Origin: CAZUZD01 sp964624465
GTDB taxonomy: Bacteria > Planctomycetota > Planctomycetia > Isosphaerales > Isosphaeraceae
DNA length: 13,257 nt
Assembly (NCBI GenBank): GCA_964624465.1
Contig: CAZUZD010000165.1
Location: 1-13,257 of the forward strand
Direction: 5' to 3'
In this document: positions 1-13,257 of the stretch, in pieces
Layout: each line of letters begins with the position of its first letter
Position numbering within the stretch: the first letter of the stretch is position 1
Made by a program: the position numbers and the translations under genes
The notes under the pieces: generated by a model
Seen by the model: only the letters and a program-made list of their open reading frames with translations
The model's database searches: none
What the model was told of the DNA's origin: nothing

Positions 1-82
1 CGTCGTCGTGCTCGTGCGAGGTGACGTACACGCCGGGGAAGCCGGCGCGCACGAGTTCCTCCAGGCGCTCGGTGAGCGTCAT
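1..82 (-). CDS. AAA-type ATPase, N-terminal fragment (cut by window edge)
   Basis: Only the first 27 codons are visible, reading leftward off the window. The peptide begins MTLTERLEELVRAGF and continues to VTSHEHDD. This resembles the N-terminus of AAA-type ATPases found beside DUF1257 and DUF2997 genes, which start with a similar amphipathic helix followed by a strand ending in SHEH. The Walker motifs would lie outside the window, so the ATPase call rests on this short match and on the neighbours. The ATG at 82-80 is preceded by GGAG seven bases upstream, which supports the start. It lies 83 bp downstream of the DUF2997 gene on the same strand, so all three genes are probably co-transcribed. 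The cellular role of this cassette is not established. Confidence 0.6.
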   Translation of the reverse strand, partial: MTLTERLEELVRAGFPGVYVTSHEHDD

Positions 83-89
83 CGTGCGT

Positions 90-93
90 CTCC
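90..93 (-). promoter_or_regulatory. Ribosome binding site of the AAA ATPase gene
   Basis: On the minus strand GGAG stands seven bases before the ATG at 82-80. It supports this start over the out-of-frame ATG a few bases upstream. Confidence 0.5.
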
Positions 94-165
94 ATCGGTG
101 GTGATCTTCGGGTGGGTTGGGGAGCGACGGGTGGCCGCAAGGGGGGCGGGATGCTGGTGGCCGGC

Positions 166-369
166 TCAGGAGTCGGTGCGGAGCCGCGTCGGGTCGGAGG
201 CATTGGCGGGCAGATGCAGCTCGGGCGTGGGCTGGTCAACCAGGACCCGACCCAGGGCCCGCTCCAGCGCGCGGGTGGCGACCAGGCACGCGGTGCCGGC
301 GTAGCCGCGGGTCGCGACGGTGACGCCACCCTTCGGGTCGACGGTGATCGTGATCGTCGGTCGGCTCAT
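166..369 (-). CDS. DUF2997 domain protein
   Basis: A 67-aa protein beginning MSRPTITITVDPKGGVTV. The pattern is a beta-hairpin start (TITVDPKGGV), then G-Y-x-G-x-x-C-L with C28, then T-R-A-L-E-R-A-L-G. This is the signature of the small DUF2997 family. The family is usually 50-75 aa, so the gene looks complete. No signal peptide or membrane segment is present, so it is probably cytosolic. Its ATG overlaps the stop codon of the DUF1257 gene in an ATGA at 366-369, implying translational coupling. The partner AAA ATPase follows 83 bp downstream. The biochemical function is unknown; constant linkage to DUF1257 and an ATPase suggests a subunit of one complex, which is inference. The last dozen residues (ANASDPTRLRTDS) look unstructured. 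Confidence 0.78.
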   Translation of the reverse strand: MSRPTITITVDPKGGVTVATRGYAGTACLVATRALERALGRVLVDQPTPELHLPANASDPTRLRTDS

Positions 370-740
370 CGAGCACCTCCCGCGCCGGCGTGCAGGGTCA
401 GGCGGATCGAGCCGTCGGCGAGCCGCTGCTCGACCACGCGGTGGCCGGTGCGTCGGGCCTCGCGGGTCGCCTTCGCGACGGCGTAGGCCTGCTGGAGCCG
501 TTCGAGCCAGGCCGGGTCGCCCCAGCGGCCCTCGTAGGTGTCGAAGAGCACGCGGCCCTGCTCGGGCTGGACGACGGCCGGGTAGTGCCAGCCGGGGAAC
601 CGGACGAGCAGGCCGGTCTCCTGGGCGCTGAAGAGCTGGGCGGTGCCGGCCTGGGGCTGCGGCAGGCCGAGCCGGGTGCAGGCGTCGGCCAGTGCGGTCG
701 GGTCGCGCAGCTCGGCGCGGATCGTGACGACGTGGGACAC
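366..740 (-). CDS. DUF1257 (Ycf35-like) domain protein
   Basis: A 124-aa protein starting (M/V)SHVVTIRAELRDPTALADAC, the typical opening of DUF1257/Ycf35 proteins (MSHIVTI...). It continues with LGLPQPQ, a beta-rich middle (LLVRFPGWHYPAVV), FDTYEGRWGD, and a helix rich in A/K/R. The C-terminus has VEQRLADGSIRLTLH, a strand-turn-strand common in this family. I chose the GTG at 740-738 because it matches the family start and has GGAG nine bases upstream. An ATG at 755 would add MELEP, and one at 845 would add a Pro/Arg-rich leader that looks non-coding. It is first in a leftward operon, overlaps the DUF2997 gene by four bases, and precedes the ATPase. Ycf35 is conserved in cyanobacteria and some plastids without a defined role, so no function is assigned. 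Confidence 0.8.
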   Translation of the reverse strand: MSHVVTIRAELRDPTALADACTRLGLPQPQAGTAQLFSAQETGLLVRFPGWHYPAVVQPEQGRVLFDTYEGRWGDPAWLERLQQAYAVAKATREARRTGHRVVEQRLADGSIRLTLHAGAGGAR

Positions 741-749
741 GGGTTCGAG

Positions 750-753
750 CTCC
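750..753 (-). promoter_or_regulatory. Ribosome binding site supporting the GTG start of the DUF1257 gene
   Basis: GGAG on the minus strand lies nine bases before the GTG at 740-738. It decides between this start and the in-frame ATG at 755, of which the GGAG itself forms part and which has no comparable site upstream. Confidence 0.4.
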
Positions 754-934
754 ATGACCAGGGTGTCGGAGTAGGACTTCACCGGCCCGACATCGGCGGG
801 GAATAGCCTGCCGGGGCACCTCCTCATGCCAGGATTCCACCGCACCTTTAGGCCCGGAGGCCGCTCTTTTCCTGCGCTTCGGCGAGCTGGCCAGCGTGCT
901 GACCTGGCCGGGCGACACGACCCTCAACCGACCT

Positions 935-982
935 GATCGGCCACTGGAAACGTCGCGCAAGTCGGATCAGCCACTGGCAGCG
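935..982. repeat. Imperfect direct repeat, 30-bp period
   Basis: Two 18-base copies, GATCGGCCACTGGAAACG (935-952) and GATCAGCCACTGGCAGCG (965-982), agree at 15 positions and start exactly 30 bp apart. Read on the minus strand they give CCAGTGGCCGATC and CCAGTGGCTGATC, reminiscent of the repeated GTGGC blocks at IS21-family ends. No transposase or istB coding remains nearby. This could be a worn insertion-sequence end or a tandem protein-binding site; neither is proven. Confidence 0.4.
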
Positions 983-993
983 CGCTGAGTAAG

Positions 994-1011
994 TTGGCAC
1001 AGCTGTGCCAA
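994..1011. promoter_or_regulatory. Perfect 18-bp palindrome, candidate operator
   Basis: TTGGCACAG followed immediately by its reverse complement CTGTGCCAA, with no central spacer. This form suits a dimeric regulator site better than an RNA hairpin, because there is no loop. It sits in the AT-richer patch between the divergent operons, about 250 bp before the DUF1257 start and 440 bp before the helicase start. The left half also resembles a sigma54 -24 element (TGGCAC), but the -12 GC is one base too close. Which operon it serves, if either, is unknown. Confidence 0.45.
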
Positions 1012-1225
1012 ATTTGCTTGCGCAACGGCGCGGCGATCTCAAGTGGGTTTGCCGACTCGCCGTCACGATCAACACCGGGCCACCGCCTGGCGACCAGCGC
1101 CACGGCCGCCTTCTGCGCGCCGTGACAAGAGTCTGACCCCGCCCGGCCGACTCCAGGCGAGGCTCACCGGGTGCTGGATTGCGACGAGGGATTCCGGCGA
1201 CTTCGCGCCGTCCCGCAGGTCCAGA

Positions 1226-1260
1226 TGATCCGGTCGCACCGGTCGTGAGCCGCCGGATCA
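1226..1260. repeat. Inverted repeat TGATCCGG / CCGGATCA
   Basis: TGATCCGG at 1226-1233 is matched by CCGGATCA at 1253-1260 with 19 bases between. The spacer holds part of a 9-bp tandem (CCGGTCGCA then CCGGTCGTG, from 1230). It could fold as a hairpin in the leader of the helicase transcript or bind a protein. The GATCCGG core recurs in the repeat at 1332-1353. Confidence 0.35.
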
Positions 1261-1331
1261 CCCGCCAGACCCTTGCGGTTCCTTGCCGGACTCGCACAAT
1301 TGGATGCTGCTTCCGCGACGCTGGCCGCCGG

Positions 1332-1353
1332 GATCCGGCCGGCGCGCCGGATC
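1332..1353. repeat. Hairpin-forming inverted repeat GATCCGGC / GCCGGATC
   Basis: An 8-bp perfect stem (1332-1339 with 1346-1353) closes a 6-base CGGCGC loop and would be very stable. It lies about 100 bases before the helicase start. No T-run follows, so it is not a canonical intrinsic terminator. It may be a leader structure or a chance GC-rich palindrome. Confidence 0.35.
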
Positions 1354-1453
1354 GACCCACTTCGCGAGCCGAGACAACTCGGACCACGCGGGTTGGTTGG
1401 CTGCGTCACGGCCACCGTCGATCGCCTCATTCGCCCTCCGGGACCGCGGCGAC

Positions 1454-9465
<8,012 letters not shown>

Positions 9466-9515
9466 GCTGAGCCACGAGCGAACCAACGCGCCCGACCTGA
9501 CCCCGAGACCGGCCG

Positions 9516-12500
9516 ATGCAGACCAGGCGCCCGAACCCGTTCACGACCGTCCGCACCGAGGGCGGCTTGCTGCCGGCCGACCTGCTGGCCCGCATCGCCG
9601 AGGGGCGCGACCTTGACGGCCTCACGCCCGAGGCCTACCACCTGCCCGGCGAGCGACTCAAGGAAGTGATCAACGACGCCTGGAACCGGCTCACGCCCAA
9701 GTGGCGCGGGTTCCGCGAGGCACTCACCCGGCTGCCCGAGTCCGACGCGGCCACCTCCGTCACCCGCGACCGCTGGCTGCTGCCCCTGTTCCAGGAGCTG
9801 GGCTACGGCCGGCTGCTCGCAGCAAAACCCGTGGTCATCGAGGAGAATCCGTACCCGATCTCGCACCTCTGGAACCGCACCGCGATCCACCTGGTCGGCT
9901 GCCGTGCCGACCTCGACCGCCGCGCCGGCCAGACGGCCAGCCCGCACGCCCTGGTCCAGGAGTTCCTGAACCGCTCCGACGACCACCTCTGGGCCTTCGT
10001 CTCCAACGGCCACCGCCTGCGGGTGCTCCGCGACAACGCCACCCTGACCCGCCAGGCGTTCGTCGAGTTCGATCTCGAGGCCATGATGGACGGCGAGGTC
10101 TACGCCGACTTCGCCTTGCTCTGGCTGCTCTGCCACGAGTCGCGGGTCCCGATTGAGAACCCGGCCGATTGCTGGCTCGAACGCTGGACCCGGGCCGCCC
10201 AGGACCAGGGGACCCGGGCGCTCGAAGGGCTCCGCCGGGGCGTCGAGGCGGCCATTACCGCGCTCGGGCGAGGCTTCCTGGCCCACCCGGCCAACGGCAC
10301 GCTCCGGCAGTCCCTGCGCTCCGAGCGGCTCGACCGCCGCGACTACTACCGGCAGCTGCTGCGGGTCGTCTACCGGCTCCTGTTCCTGTTCGTGGCCGAG
10401 GACCGCGACGTCCTGCTCGACCCGGCCGCGCCCGAGGCCGCCCGCCGCCGCTACACCGAGCACTACTCGACCGCCCGCCTGCGCCGGCTGGCCGAGCGGC
10501 GCCGAGGCACCCGCCACGCCGACCTGTACTGCGGTCTGGCCCTGGTCATGGAGAAGCTGGGCAACCAGGCCGGTTGCCCCGCGTTGGGCCTGCCGGCGCT
10601 CGGCAGCGACCTCTGGGACGCGCGCTGGGTCGCCGACCTGGTCGGCGGCCAGATCGCCAACCACGACCTGCTGGAGGCGGTGCGGGCCCTGGCGTTCACC
10701 GTCGAGGGCAGCGTGCGGCGGCCGGTCGACTACAAGAACCTCGGCTCCGAGGAGCTGGGCAGCGTCTACGAGTCGCTCCTGGAGCTGCACCCCGTCCTGA
10801 ACGTCGACGGCGGCACCTTCGCGCTCGACACCGCCGGCGGCAACGAGCGCAAGACGACCGGCAGCTACTACACCCGTTCGTCACCGGTCGAGCGGCTGCT
10901 CAATTCGGCCCTCGACCCCGTGCTCGACCGGGCCGCCCGCCAGCCCAACCCCGAGGCGGCGATCCTGGCCCTGCGGATCTGCGACCCCGCCTGCGGCAGC
11001 GGCCGCTTCCTGGTGGCCGCCGCACACCGCATCGCCCGCCGGCTGGCCATCGTCCGCACCGGCGAGCTGGAGCCCACCCCCGAGGCCCTCCGCACCGCGC
11101 TCCGTGACGTCATCGGCCGCTGCCTCTACGGCGTCGACATCAACCCGATGGCCGTCGAGCTCTGCCGCGTGAGCCTCTGGCTGGAGTCGCTGGAGCCCGG
11201 CAAACCGCTGTCGTTCCTGAACCACCACATTCAGGTCGGCAACAGCCTGCTCGGCACGACGCCCGCCCTGCTGGGTCGAGGCGTGCCCGACGACGCCTTC
11301 GAGCCGATCGAGGGCGACGACAAGGCAGTCTGCCGTGATTTCCGCAAGCAGAACAAGGATGGTCGCCACGGTCAGGGTTCGATGTTCGAGACGTTCAAAC
11401 AGCAGCTGGGCGAACAGCATGTCGACCTCGCAAAATCGCGGCAGCAGGTCGAGGGGATGCCCGACGCCACGATCGGGCAGGTTGTCGCCAAGGTAGCCCG
11501 GTACGCCGAGTCGACCCGGGCGAAGTCGTACCTGGACGCCCAGCTTAGCGCTCACGCCTGGTGCGCGGCCTTCGTCTGGAGGAAAACCCGCGACAACGCC
11601 CGCTCGGAGGACCTGCACCCGCTCACTCAGGAGGACTTCCTGAGGCTGGCAGCGACCCCGGGCGCCGTGACGCAGCCTACCCGCGACGAGATCGCGCGGC
11701 TGGCAGCCCAGTACCGCTTCTTCCACTGGCACCTGGCGTTCCCCGACGTCTTCCAGCTCACTGACCACCCGCCCGGCGACGACGACGTGCTCGGCTGGCG
11801 GGGCGGCTTCGACGTCATGCTCGGCAACCCGCCCTGGGAGACGCTGGAGCTGAAAGAGCAGGAGTGGTTCGCCGAACGGCGCCCCGAGATCGCGAAGGCC
11901 CCCAACGCCGCCGCCCGCCGCCGGATGATCGACCGTCTGGTCGACGACGATCCCTCGCTGCACGCCGCCTTCCTCGATGAGCGTCGGCGCAACGACGGCG
12001 AGAGCCAGTTGGTCCGAACGACGGGCCGATTCCCGCTGACGGCCGTTGGCAAGATCAACAGCTACCCCCTGTTCGCCGAACTGAACCGTCAGCTCTGTGG
12101 CGATTCAGGCCGTGTCGGCTGCATCGTGCCCTCTGGCATCGCGAGCGACGACACCACCAAGCACTTCTTCCAGGACCTGGTCCGCACGCAGTCGCTGGTC
12201 AGCCTGCACAGCTTCGAGAACGAGGAGTTCCTGTTCCCCGGTGTCCACCACTCGACCAAGTTCTGCCTACTGACGCTCTCAGGTCCCGATGATCCCACGC
12301 CTGCGGCCGACTTCGTGTTCTTCGCACGCCGGGTTGAGCACCTCGATGAGCCCGACCGCCACTTCAGCCTCTCGGCCGACGACATCGCCCTGATGAACCC
12401 GAACACCGGGACCTGCCCGATCTTCCGCTCGCAGCGCGACGCCGAGATCAACAAGACGATCTACCGCCGGGTCCCGGTCCTGATCTGCGAGGGCGAGCCC

Positions 12501-13257
12501 GAGGTCAACCCCTGGGGCATCAGCTTCCGCCAGGGCGTCTTCAACATGGCGTCCGACTCCGGCCTGTTCCGCACCCGCGACGAGCTGGAGGCCGACGGCT
12601 GGGCGCTCGACGGCAACATCTTCCGTCGCGGCGACGAGACGTACGTGCCGCTGGTCGAAGCCAAGATGCTCCACCACTTCGACCACCGCTTCGGCACCTA
12701 CCAGGGCCAGACCGACGCCCAGGCCAATCAGGGCAAACTTCCCGAGCTCGACGACGCCCAGCACGCCGACCCACACCGCGTCACGCAGCCCTGGTACTGG
12801 GTCCCCCGGTCTGCCGTCGAGCATCGCCTGGCCGACCGCTGGGACCGCGGCTGGCTCCTCGGCTGGCGCGACCTGTGCCGCAACACGGACACGCGAACGG
12901 TCATCCCAAGCCTCTTTCCCCGGGCTGGAGTCGGCCACACCTTCCCGATCGCGCTGCTGGAGTCGCCCCCCAGGTTCGCTGCCGCTCTCCACGCCAACTT
13001 GACGTCGTTCGTGCTCGACTACCTGGCCCGCCAGAAGGTCGGCGGCACCCACATCACGTACGGCCTGCTCAAACAGTTCCCCGTGCTGACCCCGACGGCC
13101 TACGACCAGCCCGCCCCCTGGTCCCCCGGCGAGCGGCTGGTCGACTGGATCGCCGCGCGGGTGCTGGAGCTGACCTACACCGCGTGGGACCTGGCCCCGT
13201 TCGCCCGCGACTGCGGCCACGACGGCCCGCCGTTCCGCTGGGACGCCGCCCGCCGCT
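9516..13257 (+). CDS. drmMI: Eco57I-type N6-adenine DNA methyltransferase, DrmMI-like (3' end outside window)
   Basis: The frame is open from the ATG at 9516, the first after an in-frame TGA at 9498, to the window edge: 1247 codons without a stop. The N-terminal 450 residues form a helical region seen in Eco57I-like and DISARM methylases. Motif I is DPACGSGRFL (490-499), binding S-adenosylmethionine; GVDINPMAVELC follows with D541. The catalytic motif IV is NPPW (771-774), marking exocyclic-amino adenine methylation. A target-recognition-like region ends with VGGTHITYGLLKQFPVL (1175-1191), a conserved pattern in these enzymes. I saw no clear PD-(D/E)XK site at the N-terminus, so it is more likely a stand-alone methylase than a type IIG restriction enzyme. 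Its expected role is to methylate host DNA so the two helicase genes upstream spare it. No strong ribosome site precedes the ATG. Little of the protein is probably missing, judging by family length. Confidence 0.85.
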   Translation, partial: MQTRRPNPFTTVRTEGGLLPADLLARIAEGRDLDGLTPEAYHLPGERLKEVINDAWNRLTPKWRGFREALTRLPESDAATSVTRDRWLLPLFQELGYGRLLAAKPVVIEENPYPISHLWNRTAIHLVGCRADLDRRAGQTASPHALVQEFLNRSDDHLWAFVSNGHRLRVLRDNATLTRQAFVEFDLEAMMDGEVYADFALLWLLCHESRVPIENPADCWLERWTRAAQDQGTRALEGLRRGVEAAITALGRGFLAHPANGTLRQSLRSERLDRRDYYRQLLRVVYRLLFLFVAEDRDVLLDPAAPEAARRRYTEHYSTARLRRLAERRRGTRHADLYCGLALVMEKLGNQAGCPALGLPALGSDLWDARWVADLVGGQIANHDLLEAVRALAFTVEGSVRRPVDYKNLGSEELGSVYESLLELHPVLNVDGGTFALDTAGGNERKTTGSYYTRSSPVERLLNSALDPVLDRAARQPNPEAAILALRICDPACGSGRFLVAAAHRIARRLAIVRTGELEPTPEALRTALRDVIGRCLYGVDINPMAVELCRVSLWLESLEPGKPLSFLNHHIQVGNSLLGTTPALLGRGVPDDAFEPIEGDDKAVCRDFRKQNKDGRHGQGSMFETFKQQLGEQHVDLAKSRQQVEGMPDATIGQVVAKVARYAESTRAKSYLDAQLSAHAWCAAFVWRKTRDNARSEDLHPLTQEDFLRLAATPGAVTQPTRDEIARLAAQYRFFHWHLAFPDVFQLTDHPPGDDDVLGWRGGFDVMLGNPPWETLELKEQEWFAERRPEIAKAPNAAARRRMIDRLVDDDPSLHAAFLDERRRNDGESQLVRTTGRFPLTAVGKINSYPLFAELNRQLCGDSGRVGCIVPSGIASDDTTKHFFQDLVRTQSLVSLHSFENEEFLFPGVHHSTKFCLLTLSGPDDPTPAADFVFFARRVEHLDEPDRHFSLSADDIALMNPNTGTCPIFRSQRDAEINKTIYRRVPVLICEGEPEVNPWGISFRQGVFNMASDSGLFRTRDELEADGWALDGNIFRRGDETYVPLVEAKMLHHFDHRFGTYQGQTDAQANQGKLPELDDAQHADPHRVTQPWYWVPRSAVEHRLADRWDRGWLLGWRDLCRNTDTRTVIPSLFPRAGVGHTFPIALLESPPRFAAALHANLTSFVLDYLARQKVGGTHITYGLLKQFPVLTPTAYDQPAPWSPGERLVDWIAARVLELTYTAWDLAPFARDCGHDGPPFRWDAARR

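Larger units (their letters stand above)
741..1453. other. Divergent intergenic region without a convincing gene
   Basis: About 700 bp separate the leftward DUF1257 operon from the rightward defence genes. Open frames here are Arg/Pro/Ser-rich in all readings and show no recognisable domain, so I treat the stretch as non-coding. A slightly lower GC patch surrounds about 985-1025. It holds an 18-bp palindrome (994-1011), a 30-bp-spaced imperfect repeat (935-982) and two GATCCGG-based inverted repeats (1226-1260 and 1332-1353). A weak sigma70-like pair (TTGCGG at 1273-1278, CACAAT at 1295-1300, 16-bp spacing) could drive the helicase operon with a long 5' leader; the match is poor. Promoters for both operons should lie here. 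Confidence 0.6.

Noticed and set aside
819..824. Consensus AGGAGG on the minus strand upstream of the DUF1257 gene
   Set aside because: No start codon in the DUF1257 frame lies within 5-12 bases. The nearest ATG downstream (793) is 25 bases away and in another frame.
851..876. GGCC-CGGA-GGCC hairpin followed by TTTT as an intrinsic terminator
   Set aside because: The stem is only four base pairs, the T-run is six bases away, and no plus-strand gene ends upstream of it.
166..960. 264-residue minus-strand frame read as one protein
   Set aside because: Only its last 67 codons match a family (DUF2997). The upstream part overlaps the DUF1257 gene in another frame and is Arg/Pro-rich noise.
994..1010. 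Sigma54 promoter (TGGCAC-N5-TGC)
   Set aside because: The distance between the GG and GC elements is 11 bases instead of the near-invariant 12. The TGGCAC is fully explained by the palindrome.
1283..1453. 57-residue N-terminal extension of the helicase
   Set aside because: It is in frame, but its composition is Arg/Pro/Ser-rich and shows no domain. The MNVFELRDDLL start at 1454 begins directly with family-like sequence.
9516..10400. Fused type IIG restriction domain at the N-terminus of the methyltransferase
   Set aside because: No readable PD...(D/E)XK arrangement was found in the first 300 residues, so I do not call a nuclease there.

Overview
High-GC bacterial DNA (about 70% G+C by eye). 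The left edge carries a DUF2997 / DUF1257 / AAA-type ATPase gene set, which I associate mainly with planctomycetes, and GC content and codon use fit that. The taxonomic call is inference. No rRNA, tRNA, CRISPR array, intact transposase or phage structural gene was seen.

Layout. (1) 1-740, minus strand: three small genes reading leftward. They are a DUF1257 (Ycf35-like) protein, a DUF2997 protein whose ATG overlaps the DUF1257 stop (ATGA), and the first 27 codons of an AAA-type ATPase that runs off the left edge. (2) 741-1453: about 700 bp with no convincing gene. It contains a perfect 18-bp palindrome, an imperfect 30-bp-spaced repeat reminiscent of insertion-sequence ends, and two hairpin-forming inverted repeats. 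This is the divergent upstream region of both operons. (3) 1454-13257, plus strand: a tightly packed set of three large genes. The first encodes a 1730-aa DEAD/DEAH-type helicase with a DUF1998 (MrfA/DruE-like) C-terminal part and a terminal Vsr/DUF559-like nuclease fold. The second encodes a 940-aa SNF2-family helicase resembling DrmD of DISARM, joined by an ATGA overlap. The third encodes a very large Eco57I-type adenine DNA methyltransferase resembling DrmMI, which is still open at the right edge.

How the genes may work together. An SNF2 helicase beside a large N6-adenine methyltransferase is the hallmark of class 1 DISARM anti-phage systems. The separate drmA (helicase), drmB (DUF1998) and drmC (PLD nuclease) genes of canonical DISARM are not seen. 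One fused DUF1998 helicase, more like Druantia DruE, stands in their place and carries its own candidate nuclease domain. I read the locus as a compact DISARM/Druantia-type hybrid defence island: the methyltransferase would mark self DNA, and the two motor proteins would recognise and destroy unmarked incoming DNA. This is inference from domain content. The right end of the locus is not visible, so a downstream drmC or other partner cannot be excluded.
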